The translations under genes and the position numbers were made by a program. From NCBI RefSeq assembly GCF_001556865.1, contig NZ_LSJY01000166.1, positions 1 through 37,046 of the forward strand: a stretch of 37,046 nt of DNA, given 5' to 3'. Source of the DNA: Sphingobium sp. CCH11-B1 (GTDB lineage Bacteria; Pseudomonadota; Alphaproteobacteria; Sphingomonadales; Sphingomonadaceae). Within the stretch, counting starts at the first letter, position 1; each line of letters begins with the position of its first letter. The notes below the pieces were generated by a model. It had not been told where the DNA came from and did no database searches. It worked only from the letters and a program-made list of their open reading frames with translations. Of the stretch, positions 16,559 to 25,846 are shown one piece after another.

Positions 16559-16658
16559 TTCCCCGATATTGTCGGCGAACCGCCATGCGCATCCAGCCCG
16601 ACGATCCGTTCGCGGTTCACAGCATGCGGCCGCGATGCGGTGGGCCAGGCGCGCTCAA

Positions 16659-19607
16659 CTATTTGGCCGCACCGGTCAGTTCCTCCTCCTTGAAGACACG
16701 GCCATTGGCGATGACCGTCTTCACCTTGAAGGTGTTGGCGATATTCTCGCGCGGATCGCCTTCTATCAAGGTGATGTCCGCCAGCTTCCCCGATTCGAGC
16801 GTGCCGGCGTCGAGATTTAGCGCCCTCGCCGGATTGACCGTGGCGGTCTGGAGGGCCTGGAAGGGCGTCAGGCCCGCATCGACATAGGAGGCGATCTCCG
16901 CATGGAGATTGGTGGCGATCATCGTGTCCGTGCCGGCCACCACCTGCGTGCCGGCGTCGTACATCTTTTTGAGACTGACCATCATGCCCGCCATCATCGG
17001 CCGGATCAGACCCTCGAAGGGGCTGCGTTCGGTGACCGACCGTTGCGCCCAGGCGGGATACAGCTTCAGTCGCGGATCATTCCTATAGGCGGGATATTTG
17101 GCGAGATAGCCCGACAGCGCGCCGAACATCGTCGGCGTCAGGGTGCGGCCGGAACGTCCGAACAGCTGGACCACATCGTCATAGGCCATGCCCATCGGCC
17201 CCTGCTTGGGCGAATAGCCGCGTCGGCTGGTGGCGCCCATATGCTCTGTCCCGTCGACGCCGGTGTAGGCGGCCGGGAAGATTTCGTGACCGGACACCGG
17301 CACGCCCATGGCGTGCGCGGCCTCGACGATACGCCGCTGGCCAAAGTCCGTCATGCGGACATAGCTTTTGATGATGTCATATTTGAGCGCCTTGGCCCGG
17401 GCCAGTTCGCGCTCCAGATGCGCCGGACCCGATACGGCGACGCCCATCTTGTAATAGACGCGCTGCCATTCCAGCAACGGGCTGGCAGTGTAGAAACGCG
17501 GGCTGATGCGGACGCCGGCTTCGCTGGCCTCCCGATCCTCGACCGCGTCATAAACCATGGTCCCGGGATCGCGCACGGTGGTGATGCCATAGGCCAGCCA
17601 TGCCTTTTCCAGGTTGGAGCCGAAATCCTTCTGAATATGCGCATGATATTCGATAAGACCGGGGATTGCCGTCAGCCCCGGCGCATCGACATAGGTGACG
17701 GACGGATCGCGCGCGCCCGCGTCATGATCGCGGATTGCGGTGATGCGGTTGCCATCGATCACGATATCCTTGTTCAGCTGGGTCTCGTCACGGACCGAAT
17801 CGATCAGCTTGCCGACATGAACGATGGTGCGGCCGGTCGGCTTGGCGAGACGGTAGTGGAGGTCGAGCGGCGCCTCGGTAACGGCGCCGGTCTCGACGTT
17901 GACGGTCTTGAGCGTGTCGTCGGACTGAAACAAGATGGTTTTGCTGTCGGCGGTCCAGCTCGGGAAGAAGGCCGTGTCAGACGCCAGCGCGCGGGGCGGA
18001 CCAAGCGGCTTGCCGTCCTTGTCGACAGGCCAGACCTTCAGCAGCCCCTCGTATATGCCCGCCATCCACTTTCCGTCGGGAGACCAGGCGGGGCCGCTGC
18101 CGCTGCGCGTGTCGAGCGACATATTTTCTTCCGGAATCTGCCAGAAGGGTTCGGTCTTGCCATCGATCGGGATCACATAGGCCTGGTTGGTGCCTTCGCG
18201 GAAGCTGGCCGAATATTTGTGGCTCAGGCTGATGACGACATATTTGCCGTCGGCCGACCAGCTAGGGCTGCCCGGCTGGCCCAGTGACTTTTGAAGCCGC
18301 GTGACCTTTCCCGTTGCGACATCCACCATGCACACGCCCGCCACGCCCCACTGGCCGTCAATATCGAGGAAGGCGACCTTGGTGCCGTCGGGCGACCAGG
18401 CCGCGCCCAGCGGCTGCGTGTCCATGTCGGTAAGCTGCCGGTCTTTGCCGGTCGCCAGGTCGCGGATGAACAGTTCCGGGAGGCCGCCGGCCCGGTCGGA
18501 GGACCAGACGATGCTCTTGCCGTCGGGCGACCAGGCGGGATCGGCGTCGAGCGCGGCGTCCTTCGTCAGATTCTCCGGCGCGCCGCCCTTGCTCGAGACC
18601 ACGTACAGATCGCCAAGCGCGACGAAGGCGATGCGGCTGCCATCCGGCGAGATTTTCGGATGGACGATGCCCAGCGCCTTGCGCGGTGCGGCCGAATCCC
18701 AGTCGCGCTTGGCGCGGGCATAGCTCGGACGGCTCGCTTCCAGCGTCGCGGCGAAATCGACGGTCGACAGGTTTTTGCCGACGCGATGGCGGATTTTGCC
18801 GTCAGACACATAATAATAGCCGCGCCCGTTCCACGAGAGGCGGAAGGGAAAGACATTCTCGCTGCCGCTCACGACCGCGCCGTCGATTTCCAGCCGCGAC
18901 CCCTTGGGATCGGAGGCGACATAGGCCAGTTGCCCCGCCGGGCCGAAGGAGGGAGCGTCGAGCCGGACGCCCTCGACCGCCTTCAGCGGGCTTTCCTTGC
19001 CATCAGCCAGCGTCGTCGCGAACAGCGACGCCCTGGTCATGCCCTCCTGGCTGGAATAGGCAATGCGCGCGCCATCGGGCGACCAGGTCGGCATCCGGTC
19101 TTCCAGCGGGCCTTTCGTCACTTGTCGAAGGGCGCCGCTGGCCAGGTCGATCGTCCAGATGTCGTAGCTGCTGCCAGACCGGTCGGAGGAGAAGGCGATC
19201 GTCCCGCCATCCGGCGAAAAGGCCGGTTCGCGATCGTCGTAGGTGCCGTTGGTCAGCTTCTTCGCATCGCTCCCATCGGGCCGGATTATCCAGAGGTCGT
19301 AGCCGCCATCGCGATAGGCGAAATAGGCGAGGCGCGATCCATCCGGCGCCCAGACCGGCTGGCGCGCGTCCCAGAAATAGTCGGTGATGCGCTTCGCCTT
19401 GCCACCCTTCGCGGGCACGATCCAGAGCGTACCCTGCAGGTCCATCGCCAGCCACTTGCCGTCCGGAGAGGCGGAAACCGCCAGCGATGTGCCTTCATGG
19501 ACGTCGAAAGCGACCGGCGTCTCTCCGCCGGGTGGCGGCAGGTTGGCCGGTTGTGCTGATGCCGAAGCGGCCATGGCCACCGCCATGCCCGATACCCACG
19601 CCTTCAT
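16659..19607 (-). CDS. Secreted amidohydrolase with N-terminal TolB-like beta-propeller
   Basis: A 982-residue exported protein. A signal peptide spans about residues 1-19 ('MKAWVSGMAVAMAASASA'). A long series of WD40/PD40 repeats covers roughly 30-600; each carries 'SPDGK' or 'SPDGSRIAF'-like motifs, as in TolB. A metal-dependent amidohydrolase domain follows (about 620-980) with 'YHAHIQKDF', the 'DIIKSYVRM' lysine, 'VSGHE' and 'VVAGTDTMI'. The substrate is unknown; related proteins are annotated as imidazolonepropionase-like or peptidase-like. The ATG at 19607 is chosen because it begins the signal peptide; the frame is open to 19715 but that segment is not signal-like. No operon partner is seen. 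Confidence 0.9.
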   Translation of the reverse strand: MKAWVSGMAVAMAASASAQPANLPPPGGETPVAFDVHEGTSLAVSASPDGKWLAMDLQGTLWIVPAKGGKAKRITDYFWDARQPVWAPDGSRLAYFAYRDGGYDLWIIRPDGSDAKKLTNGTYDDREPAFSPDGGTIAFSSDRSGSSYDIWTIDLASGALRQVTKGPLEDRMPTWSPDGARIAYSSQEGMTRASLFATTLADGKESPLKAVEGVRLDAPSFGPAGQLAYVASDPKGSRLEIDGAVVSGSENVFPFRLSWNGRGYYYVSDGKIRHRVGKNLSTVDFAATLEASRPSYARAKRDWDSAAPRKALGIVHPKISPDGSRIAFVALGDLYVVSSKGGAPENLTKDAALDADPAWSPDGKSIVWSSDRAGGLPELFIRDLATGKDRQLTDMDTQPLGAAWSPDGTKVAFLDIDGQWGVAGVCMVDVATGKVTRLQKSLGQPGSPSWSADGKYVVISLSHKYSASFREGTNQAYVIPIDGKTEPFWQIPEENMSLDTRSGSGPAWSPDGKWMAGIYEGLLKVWPVDKDGKPLGPPRALASDTAFFPSWTADSKTILFQSDDTLKTVNVETGAVTEAPLDLHYRLAKPTGRTIVHVGKLIDSVRDETQLNKDIVIDGNRITAIRDHDAGARDPSVTYVDAPGLTAIPGLIEYHAHIQKDFGSNLEKAWLAYGITTVRDPGTMVYDAVEDREASEAGVRISPRFYTASPLLEWQRVYYKMGVAVSGPAHLERELARAKALKYDIIKSYVRMTDFGQRRIVEAAHAMGVPVSGHEIFPAAYTGVDGTEHMGATSRRGYSPKQGPMGMAYDDVVQLFGRSGRTLTPTMFGALSGYLAKYPAYRNDPRLKLYPAWAQRSVTERSPFEGLIRPMMAGMMVSLKKMYDAGTQVVAGTDTMIATNLHAEIASYVDAGLTPFQALQTATVNPARALNLDAGTLESGKLADITLIEGDPRENIANTFKVKTVIANGRVFKEEELTGAAK

Positions 19608-19789
19608 ACAAAGCTTCGTCAATTGACCTGCACCTTCGAATTTTGCGACGCTCGTTCGAATAAAAGTCACCGCGTCAGACACATGAGTGAAACGGATAGG
19701 CTTTGCCCAACCCACTACGGGGCGAGGTTCAAGGCTGGCATCGCGCGAACAGATAACCCCAGCGTGCAGAACCCAGCGGCCTCGTCCTC

Positions 19790-20137
19790 GTGGCAGCGGA
19801 CGCGGCGATCGTGAAGGGCATGTTGGCGCGTGGCGACCGTCAGCATGACATTGCTGCGTGGTTCGGAGTGAACGGCGGCCGGATTGCAGAAATAGCGACC
19901 GGGTACCGCTTCCCTCTGGTGGAGCCGGCGGAAGCGGAAGATCTTCCGCCTCCTGGACCCTATCCGGCAGGAAGGGTGGCCATTCTGGGAACGTCGGCCG
20001 CAGTTATGCTCCCCAAGCCCAAACGCAGCAAAGGTCACCTCTCGGCGACCCTGCCAACTGTCCGTATCTGCATCGGAAAACTGGAGCGGGCGAAGGGATT
20101 CGAACCCTCGACCCCAACCTTGGCAAATCTAGACTGA
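19790..20137 (+). CDS. Small unknown protein with HTH-like segment, running into a tRNA fragment
   Basis: A 115-codon frame from a GTG. Residues about 5-45 ('VKGMLARGDRQHDIAAWFGV', then 'NGGRIAEIATG') look like a real short helix-turn-helix-like protein that I believe recurs in sphingomonads, ending near 'LPPPGPYPAG'. The last 20 residues ('LERAKGFEPSTPTL') are the reading of a tRNA-Gly 3' fragment and are not native protein sequence. The start is uncertain, since the frame is open a little further upstream to 19757. It may be an older gene whose end was replaced by an integration event. Confidence 0.45.
   Translation: MAADAAIVKGMLARGDRQHDIAAWFGVNGGRIAEIATGYRFPLVEPAEAEDLPPPGPYPAGRVAILGTSAAVMLPKPKRSKGHLSATLPTVRICIGKLERAKGFEPSTPTLANLD
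20082..20126 (-). other. 3' fragment of tRNA-Gly(GCC), putative attachment site
   Basis: Read on the minus strand, these 45 nt equal the tRNA from the anticodon loop (TTGCCAA, anticodon GCC) through the anticodon 3' stem, variable loop, T-arm with GGTTCGAATCC, acceptor 3' strand CGCCCGC and the final TCCA. No matching D-arm or 5' acceptor strand lies upstream, so it is not a functional tRNA. The break at the anticodon loop is typical of tyrosine-recombinase crossover sites, and an integrase remnant lies 0.2 kb away. Confidence 0.8.
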
Positions 20138-20245
20138 TGCTTCTATGGGGTTCGTTCAGCTACGCCAGAGTATGACAAGTAACTGTTTTATTATGATTCC
20201 TCCCGTGCTACACTTCGCTCGAACATGACCCAATCGACCCTGTTG

Positions 20246-20283
20246 GTGGACCCGTGGTGGTCCCGGCGTCGATACGGGTCCAC
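20246..20283. repeat. Inverted repeat upstream of the integrase remnant
   Basis: GTGGACCCGT (20246-20255) and ACGGGTCCAC (20274-20283) form a perfect 10-bp inverted repeat with an 18-nt loop. It is followed by AAGGAG at about 20284-20289. It lies between the tRNA fragment and the integrase frame, where recombinase accessory sites or a hairpin near the int promoter would be expected. Function is not shown. Confidence 0.5.
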
Positions 20284-20321
20284 AAGGAGTGAAGTAAGCG
20301 GGTCAGCGTTCAACGGCGAAA

Positions 20322-20860
20322 TTGACGCGCGATCTTTGCGAACGGGCGGAGAAGCGCGAAGAGCAATATGAGCTCTGGGACGCCGAAATCGCTGGCTTCG
20401 GCCTGCGCATCATGCCGAGCGGCGTGAAATCATTCATCGTGCGCTATCGCGCTGATGGTGGGGGGCGTACCGCCAAGCGCCGCACCTATACACTTGGTCG
20501 TTTTGGCGCACTGACAATCGACCAGGCCCGCAAGAGCGCCAAAACCGTCCTCGGTGCAGTTGCCAATGGCCAGGACCCCGGAGAAAAACGGATCGCCAAG
20601 CGCGGGGAGATGCTGATCTCTCAACTGCGCGATCTGTACGAAAACGCGGCTGCGTGATCCAGCGTGGCAAAAAGATCGGGCAACCGATGAAACCGCTCAC
20701 GAAAAAGTACACGATCGCACGCATCGACCATCACATTGTCCCGCTGCTTGGTCGCAAGCGGATCGGTGACGTGAGCATTGCGGACGTCGAGCAGTTCGCG
20801 GTCGATGTTGCCAGCGGCAAGACGGCGCGCGATGAGAAGATCGGACACCGTCAGCGTATC
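20322..20860 (+). pseudogene. Tyrosine-type integrase, N-terminal remnant with frameshift
   Basis: The first frame (20322-20657) encodes an arm-binding domain of the DUF4102 type ('WDAEIAGFGLRIMPSGVKSF', then 'RRTYTLGRFGALTIDQARK'). Near 20645 the homology moves to another frame, continuing as 'CVIQRGKKIGQPMKPLTKKY' and then the core-binding domain ('HHIVPLLGRKRIGDVSIADV') to about 20860. After that, integrase similarity stops. The catalytic domain with the Arg-His-Arg-Tyr residues is missing. The gene is therefore both frameshifted and 3'-truncated and cannot be active. The TTG at 20322 is only the frame's first usable start; an in-frame stop lies at 20295. Confidence 0.85.
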
Positions 20861-21261
20861 ATCCATCCGATTTCCGACGACATTCCTGAGGACCAGATCT
20901 TCTGTCTGAGCCTGCCCTTCCTCATGGGACGCCACCCCTTCATCCAGGGTATAACCAGCGCGCACGAATTGGGCGGAGTGGTCGGGGAAAAGCTGGCCGC
21001 TGCTGTCGGCCGTTGTTACGACGATGACGCCGCGCTGGTGGAACGGACTGCTGCTTGAAGCTACTCGACGATCCGCAATGCCTCGCCATCTCGCCCAACG
21101 ATGGGCGACCGGCATAGTCTTCGACCTGGATTCCGTTGATGCAGATCAGTCGGATCTGAGAATGATCCGCAACACGGACGTACCTGTCTTTCAGACGTTG
21201 GGATGATCGAAGGCCGGTGTTCGCCGTGCCAAGCAAAAATCCAAAATGAAAAGGGCGCCTC
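20861..21261. other. Unassigned, probably decayed DNA between integrase remnant and katE
   Basis: About 400 bases with short frames on both strands and none I recognise. The minus strand reads an uncharacterised stretch ('VIVVTTADSSGQLFPDHS' and onward) over about 20870-21060. The plus strand reads 'MPRHLAQRWATGIVFDLDSV' at about 21076-21205. Both are too short or broken to call as genes. The katE promoter should lie in the last 100 bases. Confidence 0.5.
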
Positions 21262-23349
21262 ATGGCCAACCGCAATCCTAGCACGTCTACACCTCAAGGC
21301 GGAGAAACGCATCAAACGGCCGCCAGCGGCGCTGGCGCCGATGCCATCCTCACCACCAATCAGGGCATCGCAGTTTCCGACAATCAGAACAGCTTGCGGT
21401 CAGGCACGCGTGGCCCCACCTTGCTGGAAGATTTCGTCCTTCGCGAAAAAATCTTCCATTTCGACCATGAGCGCATTCCCGAGCGCATCGTCCATGCCCG
21501 CGGGACGGGCGCGCACGGCTATTTCGAAGCCACCGACGATATTTCCGACCTCAGCAAGGCGGCGCTCTTTACCAAAGGTGAGAAGACCGAAGTCTTCGTG
21601 CGCTTTTCGACCGTAGCGGGTGGCGCGGGGTCGGTGGATACGCCGCGCGACGTGCGCGGCTTCGCGGTCAAATTCTACACGCGCGAAGGCAATTGGGATC
21701 TGGTCGGCAACAATATCCCCGTCTTCTTCATCCAGGATGCGATGAAATTCCCGGACCTGGTCCATGCCGTGAAGATGGAGGCCGACCGCGGCTATCCGCA
21801 GGCAGGGAGTGCGCACGATACCTTCTGGGACTGGGCGAGCCTGATGCCCGAAACCACGCACATGCTGATGTGGGCGATGTCCGACCGGACCCTGCCGCGC
21901 AGCCTGCGCATGATGGAGGGGTTCGGCGTGCATACGTTCCTGCTCGTCAACGCGGCCGGCGACACGCATTTTGTCAAATTTCACTGGAAGCCAAAACTCG
22001 GCCTGCAATCGACGATCTGGGACGAGGCGCTGAAACTTCAGGCGGCCGATAACGACTATCATCGCCGCGACCTGTTCGAATCGATCGATGCCGGCGATTT
22101 CCCTGAATGGCAGCTTGGCATCCAAGTGTTCGACAAGGCCTTTGCCGATGCCCAGCCTTATGATGTGCTCGACGCGACCAAGCTGATCCCGGAGGAGGAT
22201 GTGCCTGTGCGCATCATCGGCCGGCTGGTGCTGGATCGCAATGTCGATAATTTCTTTGCCGAAACCGAGCAGGTTGCCTTCTGCCCCGGCAATATCGTAC
22301 CGGGCATCGATTTTTCCAACGATCCGCTGCTTCAGGGGCGGCTCTTCTCCTATCTCGATACGCAGAAGTCCCGGCTGGGCACGGCCAATTTCCACCAGAT
22401 TCCGGTGAACGCGCCACGCTGCCCTTTCCAGAATTTCCAGCGCGACGGGCACATGCAGATGGCGGTGCCCAAAGGCCGCGCCAATTACGAACCCAACAGC
22501 CTGGCCGACCATGGCGAGGAAGGCGGTCCGCGCGAAAGCCCGCAAAGCGGCTTTGCGACATCCACCGCCTTTTCAGGGGAAGGGGAAACCGGCGACAAGC
22601 TGAGGGTGCGCGCGGAGAGCTTCGCCGATCATTACAGCCAGGCGCGGCTGTTCTACCGGTCGCAGACGGAGAATGAACAGGCGCATATCGCCTCTTCCTT
22701 CGTGTTCGAACTGTCGAAAGTGGCCGATCTCGACCAGGTGCCGGCGCGGCTGGTCGCCAATTTGCGCAACGTCGATGAGGATCTGGCCAAGCGCGTCGCC
22801 GATGGACTGGGCATCACATTGCCCAAGGCCGCGCCCGCGGCGAAGACGCCGGTGGACATGGCGTCCTCCGATGCGCTTTCGATCCACAAGAATATGAAGG
22901 CCACGCTGGAAGGCCGTGCGATCGGCATATTGATCGCGGATGGCACCAACGCGCAGGAACTGGACAGCCTGATCGCGGCGGTCGGGAAGGCCGGGGGCAA
23001 GGCGGTCGTCGTCGCGCCCAAGGTCGGCGGCGCCAAACTGTCCGACGGCAAGATGCGCAAGGCCGATGGCCAGCTGGCCGGGTCGCCGAGTCAGATTTTC
23101 GACGCGGTCGCGATCATCCTGTCGAAAGAGGGATGCGCCGCGCTGGTGAAGGAGGCGGCCGCCGTTCAGTTCGCGATGGATGCCTTCGGCCACCTCAAGG
23201 CGATCGGCGCGAGCGACGCCGCAAAGCCGCTGCTGGACAAGGCGGGCGTCGAGCCGGACGAAGGCGTGGTTGGAACAGGCGAGGCCTTCGTAAAGGCGGC
23301 AGCATTGCGATATTATGCACGCGAACCTGCGCTGCGGACGCTCGCATGA
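21262..23349 (+). CDS. katE: Catalase HPII-type (large subunit, clade 2)
   Basis: A 695-residue large-subunit monofunctional haem catalase. The catalytic His is in '[14 protein letters not shown]' (H78). The distal Asn region '[14 protein letters not shown]' and the proximal haem-ligand Tyr in '[14 protein letters not shown]' are present. The C-terminal extra domain (about residues 550-695, '[20 protein letters not shown]') has the DJ-1/glutaminase-like fold typical of HPII. Length is near the E. coli enzyme (753 aa), with a shorter N-terminus. The start at 21262 is the first ATG of the frame. Its stop overlaps the next start as ATGA. It sits just inside a presumed island edge. Confidence 0.96.
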   Translation: MANRNPSTSTPQGGETHQTAASGAGADAILTTNQGIAVSDNQNSLRSGTRGPTLLEDFVLREKIFHFDHERIPERIVHARGTGAHGYFEATDDISDLSKAALFTKGEKTEVFVRFSTVAGGAGSVDTPRDVRGFAVKFYTREGNWDLVGNNIPVFFIQDAMKFPDLVHAVKMEADRGYPQAGSAHDTFWDWASLMPETTHMLMWAMSDRTLPRSLRMMEGFGVHTFLLVNAAGDTHFVKFHWKPKLGLQSTIWDEALKLQAADNDYHRRDLFESIDAGDFPEWQLGIQVFDKAFADAQPYDVLDATKLIPEEDVPVRIIGRLVLDRNVDNFFAETEQVAFCPGNIVPGIDFSNDPLLQGRLFSYLDTQKSRLGTANFHQIPVNAPRCPFQNFQRDGHMQMAVPKGRANYEPNSLADHGEEGGPRESPQSGFATSTAFSGEGETGDKLRVRAESFADHYSQARLFYRSQTENEQAHIASSFVFELSKVADLDQVPARLVANLRNVDEDLAKRVADGLGITLPKAAPAAKTPVDMASSDALSIHKNMKATLEGRAIGILIADGTNAQELDSLIAAVGKAGGKAVVVAPKVGGAKLSDGKMRKADGQLAGSPSQIFDAVAIILSKEGCAALVKEAAAVQFAMDAFGHLKAIGASDAAKPLLDKAGVEPDEGVVGTGEAFVKAAALRYYAREPALRTLA

Positions 23350-23807
23350 GCGCGCCGCAGACGGACTCACCGCTGGCGACCTGGTCGCACATGTTCGCAA
23401 TCGGCTTCGACATGCAAAGGACATGGATGAAGGCGACGGAGACGCTGCTGGCGTCGCAGCGTGTCATCGATGCCCGAACGATCCTTATTCGCAATGCCGG
23501 TCAGTCTCCCCTGACCGGCGACTATCGTGAACTTTCGCGCATGGTGCCGGAGAAGATCGAGGCCTTTACGCAAAGCGGGGCGGCATTGACGCAGAATATG
23601 GCGGCCATGCATCAGGCGTTCCTGTCGCAAGGGCAGGCGATGGCGGCGGCGATGCTGTCAGGCAATCCCTTTTGGATGCTTCAGGGCAGCCGCCAGGCGT
23701 TCCGATCGATCGATGCCGTTTCGCGCATGGGGGCGGCGACTTTGGCGCCGATACACAAGACGGCGACGGCCAATGCCCGGAGGCTTGCGAAGCGAAAGAA
23801 GCAATAA
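23346..23807 (+). CDS. Phasin-like protein coupled to katE
   Basis: A 153-residue, mostly alpha-helical protein that resembles small alphaproteobacterial phasins (Phasin_2-like). Its features are '[20 protein letters not shown]', '[19 protein letters not shown]' and a basic tail 'RRLAKRKKQ'. Phasins coat polyhydroxyalkanoate granules, but no pha genes are here, so the family call is moderate. The ATG at 23346 overlaps the katE stop, implying translational coupling. The same frame is open upstream to 23133, but that part lies inside katE and is Arg-rich shadow sequence. Confidence 0.75.
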   Translation: MSAPQTDSPLATWSHMFAIGFDMQRTWMKATETLLASQRVIDARTILIRNAGQSPLTGDYRELSRMVPEKIEAFTQSGAALTQNMAAMHQAFLSQGQAMAAAMLSGNPFWMLQGSRQAFRSIDAVSRMGAATLAPIHKTATANARRLAKRKKQ

Positions 23808-23837
23808 TGCGGCAGGTCCGCCGCATATCAGGCGGAC
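23808..23837. terminator. Overlapping hairpins between convergent genes, possible bidirectional terminator
   Basis: Directly after the phasin-like stop, TGCGGC (23808-23813) pairs with GCCGCA (23820-23825), and alternatively GTCCGCC (23816-23822) pairs with GGCGGAC (23831-23837). The second stem covers the stop of the converging M3 peptidase. No T-run follows, so efficiency is doubtful. Confidence 0.4.
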
Positions 23838-25846
23838 AACAGATGCCTTGCCCTCATCAAGGCATTTGGATCGGGATCGCGATCACGAAAGGCGCGAAAT
23901 GAGGCCATGGGGTCACGGCTGTCACCCCGTTCCAGGATTTCCTGCCTGAAGCGATGTGCCAGGCCCATGTCGAATAGGTCGCCGGATTCGACGAAGGCCT
24001 CAAAAGCATCGGCGTCCAGCGCCTCGGACCAGGCATAGCTGTAATAGGCGCTGGCATAGCCGCCGTCGAAGATATGCGTGAAACAGGGAAAGCAGTGCCG
24101 CAGGCCGATTTCCCTCGGCATATCGAGCCTGTCCAGTTCCGCAGCGACGAACGCGCGAGGATCGGCGGCGGCTTCCGGCGTGCGGTGGGCTGCGAGATCG
24201 ACCAGCGCGCAACTGATCAGTTCGACCGTCGCGAATCCTTGGCCATATGCTTCCGCTTCATGGATCGCCGCGATCAGCGCATCGGGCACGCCAAATCCCG
24301 ACATTACCTCCCGGCTGACGATCCAGTTCTCCATGAACTTGCTGGGAAACTCGACAAAGTCGCGTGCGACGGCGGTGCCCGACTGGCTGGGATAGGTGAC
24401 GCGGGACAGCAAGCCATGCAAAGCATGGCCGAATTCGTGGAAGAGTGTGCGCGCCTCGTCGATCGACAGGCGGGTAGCGGCGGCGTCTGGTGGCGGCGCG
24501 GCGGCGAAATTGGCGACCAGATAGACGATCGGCCGCACCTCGCCGTCCATGCTTTCCTGCACGCGCAGGCTGCCCATCCAGGCGCCGCCATGCTTTTCCG
24601 GCCGCGCGAGATAGTCGGTGAAGAGCAGGCCCACCGGCACGTCCCTGTCGTCTCGCACCTCCCAAGCCCATACATCGGGATGATATCCTGGGATGTCGGC
24701 GCGGCGGATGAAGCGGAGGCCATAGAGCTTTGCTGCCGTATCGAACGCCGCCTGCCGCACGGCATCCAGACGCAGGTGCCGCGCCACCGCCGCCCCGTCC
24801 AGCGCGTAGCGAGACTGACGCACCATCTCCGCATAATAGCGCCAGTCCCACGGCGCGAGCGCAAAGCCGCCGCCTTCGCGGTCGATCAGCGCCTGCAATT
24901 CCGCTGCTTCCTCGGCAGCGCGGCGCTTGCCCGGCTCCCATAGCTGCAGCAGCAGCGCGTGGGCGGCGCCGGGCGTCTTCGCCATGCTGTCTTCCAGAGC
25001 ATAATGCGCGTAATCGGCATAGCCGAGCAGCGTGGCGCGCTCGCGCCGCAGCGCCAGCGTCTCGGCAATCAGCGGCCAGTTATCGTGGGCGTCACCGTCG
25101 CAGCGATCGGTGAAGGCACGCCACATACGCTCGCGAAGGTCGCGTCGCGCCGAGAAGGTCAGGACGCTTTCATAATCCGTGCGGTCGAGCGTGAAGTGAT
25201 AGCGGCCCGGTGCGCCGCTAGCGGCGGCGCGCCCGGCCGCCGCGGCGCACAGCGCTGGCGGCAAGCCTGCGAGATCGTCAGCGCACAGGTCCAGTATCCA
25301 GCCGCCGGTCGCGGCCATCACGTTATGCCCGAACTGCACAGCGATCGCGGCAAGATGCGCGTCGATGTCCGCGAAGCGCGCCTTTTGCTCCGGCTCCAGC
25401 ATCGATCCGCCGCGAAGGAAGCCGGCATGGGTAGTTTCGACCAGCCGGATCTGTGCTTCATTCAGGCCGGCGTCATGTCGGCCGGCATGAACCGCCGCGA
25501 TCCGCGCGGCGAGCCGTTCGTCATGGCCTATTCTAGTGGAATGCGCGCTGAGGCGCGCGGAAATGTCGGCCTCGATCGCGCGGATCTCGGACGTCGCCTG
25601 TGCCGAAGACAGGGCCCAGAACAACCGGCGCACACGCGCCAGCGCTTCGCCCGACCGTTCCAGTGCGGCGATCGTGTTGTCGAAGTCCGGCGCGGCGGAC
25701 TGGTCGGCGATCGCCGCGATCTCGGCACGATGCCATGCCATGGCCGTGTCGAAAGCCGACGGGAAATCTTCGGGTCGCACCTGCGCAAAGGGCGGCGCGC
25801 CGAGCGGACCGTCCCATGGCCGCAACAGGATCGGGAGATCAGCCAA
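23828..25846 (-). CDS. M3 family metallopeptidase (peptidyl-dipeptidase Dcp / oligopeptidase A type)
   Basis: A 672-residue thimet-oligopeptidase-family zinc peptidase. The zinc motif HEFGH (residues 470-474, in 'TLFHEFGHALHGLLSR') and the downstream helix with 'DFVEFPSKFMENW' supply the ligands. 'YASAYYSYAWSEALDADAF' near the C-terminus is the substrate-binding Tyr region. It has no signal peptide, so it should degrade peptides in the cytosol. The start is set at TTG 25846 because GAGGAGG lies 9 nt upstream. A GTG at 25864 is in frame but precedes that site. It overlaps the upstream transglutaminase-like gene by 8 nt, suggesting one transcription unit. Confidence 0.92.
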   Translation of the reverse strand: MADLPILLRPWDGPLGAPPFAQVRPEDFPSAFDTAMAWHRAEIAAIADQSAAPDFDNTIAALERSGEALARVRRLFWALSSAQATSEIRAIEADISARLSAHSTRIGHDERLAARIAAVHAGRHDAGLNEAQIRLVETTHAGFLRGGSMLEPEQKARFADIDAHLAAIAVQFGHNVMAATGGWILDLCADDLAGLPPALCAAAAGRAAASGAPGRYHFTLDRTDYESVLTFSARRDLRERMWRAFTDRCDGDAHDNWPLIAETLALRRERATLLGYADYAHYALEDSMAKTPGAAHALLLQLWEPGKRRAAEEAAELQALIDREGGGFALAPWDWRYYAEMVRQSRYALDGAAVARHLRLDAVRQAAFDTAAKLYGLRFIRRADIPGYHPDVWAWEVRDDRDVPVGLLFTDYLARPEKHGGAWMGSLRVQESMDGEVRPIVYLVANFAAAPPPDAAATRLSIDEARTLFHEFGHALHGLLSRVTYPSQSGTAVARDFVEFPSKFMENWIVSREVMSGFGVPDALIAAIHEAEAYGQGFATVELISCALVDLAAHRTPEAAADPRAFVAAELDRLDMPREIGLRHCFPCFTHIFDGGYASAYYSYAWSEALDADAFEAFVESGDLFDMGLAHRFRQEILERGDSRDPMASFRAFRDRDPDPNALMRARHLLSA

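Noticed and set aside
16902..18287. 461-codon plus-strand frame opposite the propeller-amidohydrolase
   Set aside because: Antisense shadow. The minus strand shows a signal peptide, TolB-like repeats and amidohydrolase motifs throughout.
19858..20175. Frame containing 'GAGEGIRTLDPNLGKS'
   Set aside because: This string is the well-known spurious translation of a tRNA 3' end in another frame.
20082..20175. Complete tRNA-Gly gene
   Set aside because: A GGCGTAGCTG stretch upstream on the minus strand looks D-arm-like, but the spacing is too long and the acceptor 5' strand does not pair with CGCCCGC.
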